Assembly: GCA_966211815.1 (NCBI GenBank)
Contig: CBIHOD010000069.1
Location: 1 to 21,924 of the forward strand
Direction of reading: 5' to 3'
Length of the DNA stretch: 21,924 nucleotides
From: JANPCX01 sp966211815
GTDB taxonomy: Bacteria > Pseudomonadota > Gammaproteobacteria > Burkholderiales > Burkholderiaceae_C
Shown here: positions 12,588 through 21,880 of the stretch, in pieces
How the letters are laid out: every line of letters starts with the position of its first letter
How positions within the stretch are numbered: the stretch's first letter is position 1
Notes under the pieces: model-generated
The model's input: only the letters and a program-made list of their open reading frames with translations
What the model was told of the DNA's origin: nothing
The model's database searches: none
Position numbers and translations under genes: made by a program

Positions 12588-15269
12588 ATGCAGAAGTGGT
12601 TCCCCGAGGGCGTGCGCGCGCGGCTTTTCGCCGCCTTCGTCGCGCTGCTGCTGGCCGCGGTGCTGCTGGCCTGCGTCGGCTGGATGGCGCTGCGCGGCAC
12701 GCAGAGCGCGCTGGAAGACTTCGACAAGGACGTGCTGCCCGGCATCGCCCAGGCGCTGGAACTGGCCGAGCGCACCGCGCAGCTGGCGGCGATCGCGCCC
12801 CACCTGGCGGAGTCGCGCACACGAGAGAACCTGCAGTCCAAATCCGATGTGGTGCAGTCGCTGCTCAGCGAGCTCAAGCGCCGTTCCGCCGACCTGCAGC
12901 CTTCCGGCGAGCTGCGGCCGGTGCTCAGCCGGCTGCTCGACGGCGTGGGGCGCGACCTGTCCCGGCTGATCGCCCTGACCCAGCAGAAGCAGCGCCTGCA
13001 GGCCCAGCTGCAGCGGGAGATCGTGCGGCTCGACCAGGTCGGCGAGCAATTGCGCCAAAGCATGCGACAGGGGCAGACCGGCCGCCAGCCCGACCCGGCG
13101 GTGACCTCGGTGTGGTCCAGCCTGGTGCTGGGCATGACGAGCACCTCGGAGTCCACCCTGGGCGAGCTGGAAGCCGACGTCGAGGCGTTGATGCTGGCAG
13201 CCCAGAGGCGCGGCGCGCTGGCCGCGCTCGACCCGCAGGCCGCCGCCGCCCTGCGCGAAATCGTGGACAGCCCGCACAACATCCTGGCGCTGCGGCGCAG
13301 CCTGGGCGAGCTGGAGCAGCACACCAACTACCTGGTCGCCGTCACCCGCACCAACGCCGACCAGCTCAGCAGCGAGGTGGGGGACCACGTGGCCCAGCTG
13401 CGCGCCACCGCCACCGAGCGCAGCGCCCGCGTCAACCGCGCCATCCGTTCCGGCGAGACCGGCATGCTCGCGATCGCGCTGGTGTCGATGCTGATCGCGG
13501 CGGTGGCGATCCGCTACGTCTGGCGCCTGGTGGCGCAGGTCGAGCGCATCACCGACGTGATGTCGCGCCTGGCGCAGGGCGACACCGCCCAGCCCACGCC
13601 GGCGACCAGCCGCTGCGACGAACTGGGCGCGCTGGCGCGCACCTTCGAGGTCTTCCGGGACACGCTGCTGGCCAAGCACCAGCTGGTGACCGACCTGAAG
13701 TCGCAGACCGACCTGCTGCACGCGGTGCACAGCAGCATGACCGACGGGCTGGCGGTGTTCGACCGCCAGGGCCGCATGCTGCTGTGGAACCCCCAGCTGG
13801 CCCTGCTGCTCGGCGAGCACGCGTCGCCGCCGCGGGTGGGCACCGGCATGCGCGAGCTGCTGGCCAGCTTCTCGCCCGGCGCCACCTGGCTGGCGCCGGG
13901 CCTGAACCACCAGCCGCAGCCGCTGGCCGCCTTGCAGGAGGCCGACTTCGCCGCATCCGGCCAGATCGAGCTGCGCCTGCCCGGCGGCCAGGTCTTCGAC
14001 CTGCGCAGCCGCGCCATGCCCGACGTGGGCAGCGTTACCCTCATCACCGACCTGACGGCCCGGCGCGCCGTCGAGGTCCAGGTCCAGCACGCCCAGAGGC
14101 TGGAGCTGCTCGGCCAGCTGACCGGCGGCGTCGCCCATGACTTCAACAACCACCTGGGCACCGTGCTGGGCAGCCTGTCGCTGCTTCAGGAGCAGGCCCA
14201 CGGCCTGGGTGAAGCGGGCCAGGCGCGGCTGCAGCGCGCCCTGCGCGCCACCCAGCAGGCGTCGGCGCTGACCCGACGGCTGCTGGCCTTCGCTCGTCGC
14301 CAGCCGCTGCAGGCCGAGTCGGTCCCGGTGGACTGCATGCTGGAGGAGATGCGCGACCTGGTCGAATACAGCGCCGGCCCGCTGGTGGCGGTGGCTTTCG
14401 AACTCGGGGCACAGCCGGCCCAAGTGCATGTCGACCGCGGCCAGCTGGAGAACGCCCTGCTCAACCTGGTGATCAACAGCGCCGCCGCCATGCCTTCCGG
14501 CGGCTTGCTCACGGTGCGCAGCCGGCACGCGCCCGCGGGCGGTCAACCGGCGGGCGCGTTGCAGGCCCCCCCCTCGGCGGGCTGGGTGGAGATAGAAATC
14601 TCCGACACCGGCACCGGCATCCCGGACGAGGTCATCCCCCGGGTCTTCGAACCCTTCTTCACCACCAAGCCGGTGACCGAGGGCAGCGGGCTGGGCCTGT
14701 CCATCGTCTACGGGTTCGTCAAGCAGTCGGGCGGCCACATCGACATCCAGAGCCGGTACGGCAGCGGCACGCGCGTCACCCTGGTGTTCCCGGCGTCGCG
14801 GTCGGTGCCCGCGGCGCGCGGCGCCTTGCCGATGGCCGCGGAATCCCCCTCCCCCGCGGCCGATCCGACCGCCCCCGCCGCGCGGGTGCTGCTGGTGGAC
14901 GACGACGACGCTTTCCGGGCCACGGTGCACGACATGCTGCGGGAAAGCGGCGCCCGGGTGGTCGCGGTGTCGTCGGGCGAAGCCGCGCTGGACCTGCTGC
15001 GGCGGCGGGACGAAGGCGAAGTCGCCTTCGACGCCGTGCTCTCCGACGTGCGGCTGGGCGAGGGCATCGACGGCTTGCGGTTGCGCGACGCGGTGCGCCA
15101 GCTGCGGCCCGGCCTGGCCGTGACCCTGATGTCGGGCCTGTCGCCCGAGATGCTGATGCACGACCCCGGCTGGGACGGCGGCCAGCCCTTCCTGCAAAAG
15201 CCCTTCGACCGGGATGTGCTGGGGCGGTGGCTGCTGCGCCAGCGGGGAACGCATGGCTTCGATAAGTGA
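12588..15269 (+). CDS. Hybrid sensor histidine kinase with C-terminal receiver
   Basis: The protein has 893 residues and sits in the inner membrane. A first transmembrane helix (about 11-33) is followed by a long helical periplasmic sensor region (about 34-290) with a layout like TorS-type sensors, then a second transmembrane helix (about 292-311) and a HAMP linker. A PAS domain (about 372-495, SSMTDGLAVFDRQGRMLLWN) follows. The dimerisation domain carries the phospho-accepting His517 in GGVAHDFNNHLG. The ATPase domain has the N box (Asn626, Asn630), the G1 box DTGTGIPDE (from Asp673) and GSGLGLSIVYGF (from Gly702). A C-terminal receiver (about 765-890) has the acidic cluster 771-774, the acceptor Asp820 and a Lys in QKPFD. 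No HPt domain is present, so direct transfer from His517 to the OmpR regulator, with the internal receiver as modulator, is the simplest scheme. The ATG at 12588 puts the start just before the first membrane helix. The signal is unknown. Confidence 0.92.
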   Translation: MQKWFPEGVRARLFAAFVALLLAAVLLACVGWMALRGTQSALEDFDKDVLPGIAQALELAERTAQLAAIAPHLAESRTRENLQSKSDVVQSLLSELKRRSADLQPSGELRPVLSRLLDGVGRDLSRLIALTQQKQRLQAQLQREIVRLDQVGEQLRQSMRQGQTGRQPDPAVTSVWSSLVLGMTSTSESTLGELEADVEALMLAAQRRGALAALDPQAAAALREIVDSPHNILALRRSLGELEQHTNYLVAVTRTNADQLSSEVGDHVAQLRATATERSARVNRAIRSGETGMLAIALVSMLIAAVAIRYVWRLVAQVERITDVMSRLAQGDTAQPTPATSRCDELGALARTFEVFRDTLLAKHQLVTDLKSQTDLLHAVHSSMTDGLAVFDRQGRMLLWNPQLALLLGEHASPPRVGTGMRELLASFSPGATWLAPGLNHQPQPLAALQEADFAASGQIELRLPGGQVFDLRSRAMPDVGSVTLITDLTARRAVEVQVQHAQRLELLGQLTGGVAHDFNNHLGTVLGSLSLLQEQAHGLGEAGQARLQRALRATQQASALTRRLLAFARRQPLQAESVPVDCMLEEMRDLVEYSAGPLVAVAFELGAQPAQVHVDRGQLENALLNLVINSAAAMPSGGLLTVRSRHAPAGGQPAGALQAPPSAGWVEIEISDTGTGIPDEVIPRVFEPFFTTKPVTEGSGLGLSIVYGFVKQSGGHIDIQSRYGSGTRVTLVFPASRSVPAARGALPMAAESPSPAADPTAPAARVLLVDDDDAFRATVHDMLRESGARVVAVSSGEAALDLLRRRDEGEVAFDAVLSDVRLGEGIDGLRLRDAVRQLRPGLAVTLMSGLSPEMLMHDPGWDGGQPFLQKPFDRDVLGRWLLRQRGTHGFDK

Positions 15270-15291
15270 CCCGCCTTCCCGCAACCTCCAC

Positions 15292-15320
15292 CCACCGTTC
15301 GCCCTGAGCTTGTCGAAGGG
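15292..15320 (+). repeat. REP-like repeat, copy 1
   Basis: The core is CGTTCGCCCTGAGCTTGTCG followed by AAGGG. The same core, inverted, appears 45 bases downstream, so copies 1 and 2 could form a long hairpin. This wording is a familiar dispersed intergenic repeat of many proteobacteria. Confidence 0.75.
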
Positions 15321-15365
15321 TCCTTGTCACCACGATTCGTCGAAGCACCTTTTCCCTGCGGAGAA

Positions 15366-15394
15366 GGCTTCGACAGGCTCAGCCCGAACGGTGG
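15366..15394 (-). repeat. REP-like repeat, copy 2 (inverted)
   Basis: Read on the minus strand this is CCACCGTTCGGGCTGAGCCT followed by GTCGAAGC, the inverted partner of copy 1 with a few differences. The pair makes a BIME-like arrangement. Confidence 0.75.
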
Positions 15395-15430
15395 AAGTTG
15401 ATCCAACCATGGCGCATCGGCATCCTTCCC

Positions 15431-15455
15431 CGTTCACCCTGAGCTTGTCGAAGGG
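15431..15455 (+). repeat. REP-like repeat, copy 3
   Basis: CGTTCACCCTGAGCTTGTCG followed by AAGGG differs from copy 1 by one base in the shared core and has the same orientation. Confidence 0.75.
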
Positions 15456-15641
15456 CCCAAGCCACTCCAGCTTGTCGGCAGGCCGGTTTCAAACATTTCA
15501 AGCATTGCGCCGGCCGATGAGCAATCGAAATTCGTCATTCACCGCGGAGGCTTCTCATCACGACCTGAAGCCGGCCAACGGCTTTGCGCCCGCTGAGCCG
15601 GAAGGCCCGGGCGACCACCACACCGATACGGAGACTTGACG

Positions 15642-16916
15642 ATGATCACCCCCTTCAAAGCCGCCGCCGTCGCGGCCGCCTTCGCGCTGGCCGGAATGGC
15701 CGCGCACGCCGCGTCGCTGAAAGTGTCTTGCAGCGGCCTGGGCCAGGAGCTGGAGCTGTGCAAATCCGCCGCCCAAGCCTGGGCGAAATCCACCGGCAAC
15801 GAGGTGCAGGTGGTCTCCACGCCGAACGACGGCAGCGAACGCCTGGCGCTGTACCAGCAGGTGCTCAGCGCGGGCTCGGACAAGATCGACGTGTTCCAGA
15901 TCGACGTGGTCTGGCCCGGCCTGCTCGGCGCCCACCTGCTGGACCTGAAGGCGCACAGCAAGGGCGTCGAGAAAGAGCACTTCCCGGGCATGGTCGCCAA
16001 CAACATGGTCGGCAACCGCCTGGTCGCCATGCCGTGGTTCACCGACGCCGGGCTGCTCTACTACCGCAAGGACCTGCTGGAAAAGCACGGCGCCAAGGTG
16101 CCCGCCACCTGGGACGAGCTTGCCGCTTCGGCCAAGAAGATCCAGGACGCCGAGCGTGCCGGCGGCAACGACAAGATGTGGGGCTTCGTCTGGCAGGGCC
16201 GGGCCTATGAAGGCCTGAGCTGCGATGCGCTCGAATGGGTGGTCAGCCACGGCGGCGGCAGCATCGTCGAAAGCGACGGCAAAGTCTCGGTCAACAACCC
16301 GCAGGCGGCCAAGGCGCTGCAGACGGCGGCCTCCTGGGTGGGCACGATCTCGCCCAAGTCGGTGCTGAACTACGGCGAGGAAGAGGCCCGCGGCGTCTTC
16401 CAGGCCGGCAACGCCGTCTACATGCGCAACTGGCCCTACGCCTGGTCGCTCGGCCAGGGCGCCGACAGCCCGGTCAAGGGCAAGATCGGCGTCGCCGTGC
16501 TGCCCAAGGGCGACGGCGCGAACGGCCGCAACGCGGCCACGCTCGGCGGCGGCTTGCTGGCGGTGTCGAAGTATTCGAAGAACGCGGCGCTGGCGGCCGA
16601 GCTGGTGATGTACATGACCAGCAGCGCGGTGCAGAAAGAGCGCGCGCTGAAGGCCTCGTACAACCCGACCATCGGCGCGCTCTACAAGGACCCCGACATC
16701 CTCAAGGCCAACCCCTTCATGGGCGAGCTGTACGGCACCTTCACCAGCGCCGTCGGCCGCCCGGCCACCGTGACCGGCGCGAAATACAACCAGGTCAGCA
16801 ACGAGTTCTGGAACGCCACGCACGAGGTGCTGTCGGGCAAGGCCAAGGCGCCCGAGGCGCTGGGGCGGCTGGAGTCCACGCTCAAGCGGCTAGGGCAGGG
16901 CGGCAAGTGGGAGTGA
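15642..16916 (+). CDS. thuE: Trehalose/maltose ABC transporter substrate-binding protein, ThuE type
   Basis: The protein has 424 residues. A signal peptide, MITPFKAAAVAAAFALAGMA, is followed by AHA at the likely cleavage site (after residue 23), placing it in the periplasm. The mature part is a family 1 extracellular solute-binding protein with VFQIDVVWPGLLGAHLLDLK, MPWFTDAGLLYYRKDLLEKH, YEGLSCDALEW and YNQVSNEFWNA. These closely follow the ThuE trehalose/maltose-binding protein of rhizobia as I remember it. It would deliver trehalose (possibly also maltose or sucrose) to the two permeases encoded downstream. The ATG at 15642 has GGAG 8 bases ahead; a TTG at 15636 is too close to it. A strong terminator follows the gene, so it probably makes its own abundant short transcript, common for binding proteins. 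A trehalase at the end of the locus supports trehalose as substrate. Confidence 0.88.
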   Translation: MITPFKAAAVAAAFALAGMAAHAASLKVSCSGLGQELELCKSAAQAWAKSTGNEVQVVSTPNDGSERLALYQQVLSAGSDKIDVFQIDVVWPGLLGAHLLDLKAHSKGVEKEHFPGMVANNMVGNRLVAMPWFTDAGLLYYRKDLLEKHGAKVPATWDELAASAKKIQDAERAGGNDKMWGFVWQGRAYEGLSCDALEWVVSHGGGSIVESDGKVSVNNPQAAKALQTAASWVGTISPKSVLNYGEEEARGVFQAGNAVYMRNWPYAWSLGQGADSPVKGKIGVAVLPKGDGANGRNAATLGGGLLAVSKYSKNAALAAELVMYMTSSAVQKERALKASYNPTIGALYKDPDILKANPFMGELYGTFTSAVGRPATVTGAKYNQVSNEFWNATHEVLSGKAKAPEALGRLESTLKRLGQGGKWE

Positions 16917-17005
16917 TACGGGTTTGACGTCGGCCTGACGACCGACGGGCCGCGCACGCCGGCAAAGCCGGGCGCGCGGCCAGGGTTTCCTAGGCGAAGC
17001 GACTT

Positions 17006-17033
17006 GGCGTGGGCTTCGGCCCACGCCTCTTTT
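17006..17033 (+). terminator. Rho-independent terminator after thuE
   Basis: GGCGTGGGC, loop TTCG, GCCCACGCC makes a 9-base-pair stem with a stable tetraloop and is followed by TCTTTT. It lies 90 bases after the thuE stop and before the permease genes. Another GC-rich stem (16948-16981) lies just ahead of it. Confidence 0.85.
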
Positions 17034-17067
17034 GCACCGCCCCCGGCCCTCCAACCGCGCGACCGCG

Positions 17068-17105
17068 CCCTCACCCCAGCCCTCTCCCGCAAGCGGGAGA
17101 GGGGG
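17068..17105 (+). repeat. Palindromic intergenic repeat, copy 1
   Basis: CCCTCACCCCAGCCCTCTCC is followed by CGCAAGCGGGAGAGGG. The inner part is a hairpin (CCTCTCCCGC / GCGGGAGAGG). This is a widespread intergenic repeat type of high-GC proteobacteria. Confidence 0.75.
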
Positions 17106-17177
17106 CAAAGCCCCTCCGCCGGCACCCGGTGCATGGAAGCGACTGGTTTCCTTCCACGCCGGCGGCCGGGCTCAAGC

Positions 17178-17217
17178 CCCCTCTCCCCGCCCGCGGGGAG
17201 AGGGCTGGGGTGAGGGG
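17178..17217 (-). repeat. Palindromic intergenic repeat, copy 2 (inverted)
   Basis: It has the same consensus as the copy at 17068 in opposite orientation: CCCTCTCCCCGCCCGCGGGG then AGAGGGCTGGGGTGAGGG. The two copies could pair over nearly 40 bases. Confidence 0.75.
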
Positions 17218-17271
17218 CGGCGGCAGGACAACGCCGCCGCCACTCGATCCACCCCACGCACCCTCACCGAC

Positions 17272-18237
17272 ATGACACCCAACGCCGCATCCATCCCGCA
17301 GCCCGCCATGCCGCGCCCATCCCTGGGCCCGAGAAGCCGCCCTCGGACCCTCTCCACCCAGCGCATCCGCATGGCCTGGCTCCTGGTCCTGCCCCTGCTG
17401 CTGGTGCTGGCGATGGTGGCCGGCTGGCCGCTGGGCCGCACCGTCTGGTTCAGCCTGACCGACGCCCACCTGTCGCGCCTGTCGGAATGGCGCTTCGTCG
17501 GGCTGGCCAACTACGCCGGCGAATACGGCGTGCTCTTCGACGCCGGCTGGTGGCAGTCGGTGGGCAACACCCTGGTGTTCGCGGTGCTTTCGGTCAGCCT
17601 GGAGACGGCGCTCGGCCTGGGCCTGGCGCTGATGCTCAACCACCCGTCGCGCCTACGCACGCTGCTGCGCGCGACGATGCTCGTGCCCTGGGCCATCCCC
17701 ACCGTGGTGTCGGCCAAGATGTGGGCCTGGATGCTGCACGACCAGTTCGGCGTCGTGAACCACGCGCTGCAATCCCTCGGCCTGCTCGACGCGCCGCTGG
17801 CCTGGACGGCCGACCCCGACTTGTCGCTGTTCACCATCGTCGCGGTCGACGTCTGGAAGACGACCCCCTTCATGGCGCTGCTCATCCTGGCCGCGCTGCA
17901 GATGGTGCCGCAGGACTGCTACGAGGCCGCGCGCGTGGACGGCGTGCCGCGCTGGCGCGTCTTCCGAAGCGTCACGCTGCCGCTGATCATGCCGGGCGTG
18001 GCGGTGGCGATGATCTTCCGCATGCTGGACGCGCTGCGGGTGTTCGACCTCATCTACGTGATGACCTCCAACAGCCGAGACACCAAGAGCATGTCGATGT
18101 ACGTGCGCGAGCAATTGATCGACTTCCAGCAGGTGGGCTACGGCTCGGCCGCGGCCACCCTGCTCTTCCTCGTGATCGCCCTGGCCACCTGGGCCTATCT
18201 CGCGCTGACGCGCCAGAAGCCGGAGGCCTCGGCATGA
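17272..18237 (+). CDS. thuF: Trehalose ABC transporter permease, ThuF/MalF-like
   Basis: This is an inner-membrane subunit of 321 residues with about six hydrophobic segments after a basic N-terminus. The coupling helix is the EAA loop CYEAARVDGVPRWRVFRSVT followed by LPLIMPG. SLTDAHLSR and FVGLANY near the start are typical of CUT1 sugar permeases of the MalF/ThuF kind. It would pair with the next gene product to form the translocation channel. The ATG at 17272 was chosen because the frame upstream is repeat sequence; an ATG at 17308 is also possible, and neither has a good ribosome site. The stop overlaps the next start as ATGA. It is separated from thuE by a terminator and repeats, so it needs read-through or its own promoter. 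Confidence 0.87.
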   Translation: MTPNAASIPQPAMPRPSLGPRSRPRTLSTQRIRMAWLLVLPLLLVLAMVAGWPLGRTVWFSLTDAHLSRLSEWRFVGLANYAGEYGVLFDAGWWQSVGNTLVFAVLSVSLETALGLGLALMLNHPSRLRTLLRATMLVPWAIPTVVSAKMWAWMLHDQFGVVNHALQSLGLLDAPLAWTADPDLSLFTIVAVDVWKTTPFMALLILAALQMVPQDCYEAARVDGVPRWRVFRSVTLPLIMPGVAVAMIFRMLDALRVFDLIYVMTSNSRDTKSMSMYVREQLIDFQQVGYGSAAATLLFLVIALATWAYLALTRQKPEASA

Positions 18238-19076
18238 CCGCGCCCAAGAAGGCATTCACCTGGGGCGGCGCCGCCTACGCGCTGCTGGCCCTGCTGGTGG
18301 TGGCGGTCTCGGTCTTCCCGCTGCTCTACGCCGCGTCCACCTCGCTGAAGCAGGGTTCCGCCCTCTTCGACCCGGGCCTGCTGCCGCACGCGCCCACGCT
18401 GGACAACTACCGGGCGCTCTTCCGCGACCAGCCCTTCGCCCACAACCTGTTGAACTCCACCCTGGTGTCCAGCGGCGCGGTGCTGCTGTCGCTGGCCCTG
18501 AGCCTCTTGGCGGCCTGGTCGCTCGGCCGGGTGGAGTTCCGCGGCCGCGGCGTGCTGATGACCTGCATCCTCTCGGTGTCCATGTTCCCGCAGGTGGCGG
18601 TGCTGTCGGGCATGTACGAACTCATCCGCTTCCTCGGCCTGTACGACCACCTCGGCGCGCTGTGGGTGTCCAACCTCGTCATCACGCTGCCTTTCACGGT
18701 GTGGGTGCTGGTGACCTTCATGCGCCAGCTGCCCAAGGAGCTGGAAGAGGCCGCCGCGATGGACGGCGTGGGCGTGTTCACGCTGATCTTCCGCATCTTC
18801 CTGCCGCTGCTGTGGCCGGCGCTGGTGGCCACGGGCCTTTTGGCCTTCATCGCCTCGTGGAACGAGTTCCTGTTCGCGCTGACCTTCACCCTGTCGACCG
18901 AGCAGCGCACCGTGCCGGTGGCGATCGCGCTGGTGTCGGGCTCGTCGGGCTTCGAGCTGCCCTGGGGTTCGATCATGGCCGCGTCGGTGATCGTGACGCT
19001 GCCGCTGGTGGCGCTGGTGGTCTATTTCCAGCGGCTGATCGTGGCGGGCCTCACGGCGGGCGCCGTGAAGGGTTGA
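18234..19076 (+). CDS. thuG: Trehalose ABC transporter permease, ThuG/MalG-like
   Basis: This 280-residue inner-membrane protein has about six hydrophobic segments. The EAA coupling loop is LEEAAAMDGVGVFTLIFRIF followed by LPLLWP, and SWNEFLFALTFTLS near the C-terminus is characteristic of MalG-like CUT1 permeases. The start ATG overlaps the thuF stop (ATGA) and has GGAGG 7 bases ahead, so the two permeases are translationally coupled and expected in equal amounts. It would form the second half of the channel and contact the ATPase encoded next. Confidence 0.88.
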   Translation: MTAPKKAFTWGGAAYALLALLVVAVSVFPLLYAASTSLKQGSALFDPGLLPHAPTLDNYRALFRDQPFAHNLLNSTLVSSGAVLLSLALSLLAAWSLGRVEFRGRGVLMTCILSVSMFPQVAVLSGMYELIRFLGLYDHLGALWVSNLVITLPFTVWVLVTFMRQLPKELEEAAAMDGVGVFTLIFRIFLPLLWPALVATGLLAFIASWNEFLFALTFTLSTEQRTVPVAIALVSGSSGFELPWGSIMAASVIVTLPLVALVVYFQRLIVAGLTAGAVKG

Positions 19077-19105
19077 TTCTCGTGGGTTCTTTGGAGTAGT
19101 AGACG

Positions 19106-20266
<1,161 letters not shown>

Positions 20267-20282
20267 TCACGGGAGCACCGCC

Positions 20283-21827
20283 GTGCAAGAGTTTGGCCAG
20301 CTGTTCATCGACGTGGAGATGCAGCACATCTTCAAAGACGGCAAGACCTTCGTCGACGCGATCGCGCGCAACGATCCGGCCTGGATCGCGCAGCGCTACG
20401 AGGCGGAAAAGGACGCGCCGGGCTTCTCGCTGCTGGCTTTCGTGCTGGCGCACTTCGACCTGCCGGAGGACGCGGCCTCTGATTTCAAGCCCGACCCGGC
20501 CCACGGCCTCTACCAGAACATCGAGGCGCTGTGGCCCCACCTCACGCGCCGCGCCCGCACGCCGGCCGAGGTGCGCGAGCGCGACTCGCTGTTGAACCTG
20601 CCGGAGCGCTACGTGGTGCCGGGCGGCCGCTTCCGGGAGGTCTACTACTGGGACTCGTATTTCACGATGCTCGGCCTGGTCGTCAGCGGGCATGCCGACC
20701 TGGCGGCCAGCATGGTGCGCAATTTCGCCTTCCTCATCGACCGCTACGGCCTGGTGCCCAACGGCAACCGCAGCTACTACCTGAGCCGATCGCAGCCGCC
20801 TTTCTTCTACAAGATGGTGCAGCTGCTCGCGGAAGACGACCCCGCGCGGGCCTACGCGCTCTTCCTGCCCCAGTTGATGAAAGAGCATGCCTACTGGATG
20901 GGCGGCGCGGAAGAAGCCAGGCCCGGCGAGGCCGTGCGCCATGTGGTGTGCATGCCCGACGGCGCCATGCTGGGCCGTTACTGGGACGAACGCGACACGC
21001 CGCGCCTGGAGATGTACCGGGAGGACGTGCTCACCGCCGGCGCGGCCGCGCACCGGCCGAACGATGAGGTCTACCGCGACATCCGCGCCGCCGCCGAAAG
21101 CGGCTGGGACTTCAGCAGCCGCTGGAACGCCGAGGGCGCCGAAGCCGATTTGGGCAGCATCGAGACATCCGCCGTCGTCCCGGTCGACTTGAACTGCCTG
21201 CTGCACGGGCTGGAAGAAGCGATCGCCCAGGCTTGTGGGCACCTCGGCGACGATGAGGGCCGGCTGCGTTTCGAAGCGCTGGCCGGCAGGCGCCGCGACG
21301 CCATCGACCGTTACCTCTGGCATCCGGGAAGGGGCCACTATGTGGACTTCCACTGGAAGCGTCGAGAGCCCCGCGGCGCCTTGACGCTGGCCGCCGCCTT
21401 CCCCTTGTTCACCGGCCTGGCCAGCCAGGCGCAGGCCGCGCAGGTCGCATCCCAGATCGCCAGCGGGCTTCTGAAGGACCACGGCCTGGCCGCCACGACG
21501 GTGCGAAGCGGACAGCAGTGGGACCTGCCCAACGGCTGGGCGCCCCTGCACTGGGTGGCGGTGGACGGGTTGCGCCGCTACGGCCACGGTGCCCTGGCGC
21601 GCGACATCGCGACGCGCTGGGTGCGCACCGTCGACCGCGTCTACCGCGAGACTGGCAAGCTGCTGGAGAAATACGACGTGACCACGCCCCAGGCCGGCGG
21701 CGGCGGCGAATACCCCACGCAGGACGGCTTCGGCTGGACCAACGGGGTGACGCTGAAGCTGCTGTCGCTGTACCCGGACGCGCTCGCCGCCGAACCCGTG
21801 CCGCAGGCGTTGCCCGAGGCGGGTTGA
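20283..21827 (+). CDS. treF: Cytoplasmic alpha,alpha-trehalase, GH37 family
   Basis: This 514-residue enzyme hydrolyses trehalose to two glucose molecules. Both GH37 signatures are present: PGGRFREVYYWDSYF (about 115-130) and QWDLPNGWAPLHW (about 415-430). The catalytic acid is Asp276 in ESGWDFSSRW and the catalytic base is Glu476 in the glycine-rich segment GGGGEYPTQDGFGWTNG. Arg residues in NRSYYLSRSQPPFF complete the usual active site. There is no signal peptide, so it acts in the cytoplasm like E. coli TreF rather than periplasmic TreA. The GTG start at 20283 has GGGAG about 8 bases ahead. It is the last gene of the transporter operon and the best evidence that the imported sugar is trehalose. 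Confidence 0.93.
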   Translation: MQEFGQLFIDVEMQHIFKDGKTFVDAIARNDPAWIAQRYEAEKDAPGFSLLAFVLAHFDLPEDAASDFKPDPAHGLYQNIEALWPHLTRRARTPAEVRERDSLLNLPERYVVPGGRFREVYYWDSYFTMLGLVVSGHADLAASMVRNFAFLIDRYGLVPNGNRSYYLSRSQPPFFYKMVQLLAEDDPARAYALFLPQLMKEHAYWMGGAEEARPGEAVRHVVCMPDGAMLGRYWDERDTPRLEMYREDVLTAGAAAHRPNDEVYRDIRAAAESGWDFSSRWNAEGAEADLGSIETSAVVPVDLNCLLHGLEEAIAQACGHLGDDEGRLRFEALAGRRRDAIDRYLWHPGRGHYVDFHWKRREPRGALTLAAAFPLFTGLASQAQAAQVASQIASGLLKDHGLAATTVRSGQQWDLPNGWAPLHWVAVDGLRRYGHGALARDIATRWVRTVDRVYRETGKLLEKYDVTTPQAGGGGEYPTQDGFGWTNGVTLKLLSLYPDALAAEPVPQALPEAG

Positions 21828-21840
21828 TCTTCCCTCCACC

Positions 21841-21880
21841 ACCCTCACCCCGGCCCGGGGCCCGCGGCGGGCGAGGGGGG
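21841..21880 (+). repeat. Degenerate palindromic repeat after the trehalase gene
   Basis: ACCCTCACCCCGGCCCGGGG followed by CCCGCGGCGGGCGAGGGG resembles the repeats at 17068 and 17178 but is more diverged. It forms a GC-rich hairpin 14 bases after the stop and may help end the transcript, although no T-run follows. Nothing else is seen to the end of the window. Confidence 0.5.

Larger units (their letters stand above)
15270..15641 (+). other. Intergenic region with palindromic repeats, upstream of the trehalose locus
   Basis: These 372 bases hold no convincing gene. The first half carries three copies of a REP-like palindromic sequence (listed separately). The second half must contain the promoter of the binding-protein gene; no clear sigma-70 boxes were picked out. 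GGAG at 15630 is the ribosome site of that gene. Confidence 0.6.
16917..17271 (+). other. Intergenic region between thuE and thuF with terminator and repeats
   Basis: These 355 bases split the transporter genes. They hold a GC-rich hairpin at 16948-16981, a strong intrinsic terminator at 17006-17033 and two inverted copies of a palindromic repeat at 17068-17105 and 17178-17217. No gene is credible here. Frames that run through it into the permease are made of repeat sequence. Confidence 0.7.

Noticed and set aside
12537..15284. A 915-codon open frame on the minus strand opposite the sensor kinase
   Set aside because: It is the antisense shadow of a high-GC gene: His/Gln/Ala/Arg-rich, with no family motifs, while the plus strand encodes a complete kinase.
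15292..15455. CRISPR-like array
   Set aside because: The copies are palindromic, occur in both orientations, have irregular spacing and lie without cas genes; they fit REP-like elements.
17032..17271. An 80-residue N-terminal extension of the first permease
   Set aside because: The extension is encoded by the terminator tail and palindromic repeats and is Pro/Arg/Gly-rich; the permease begins at 17272.
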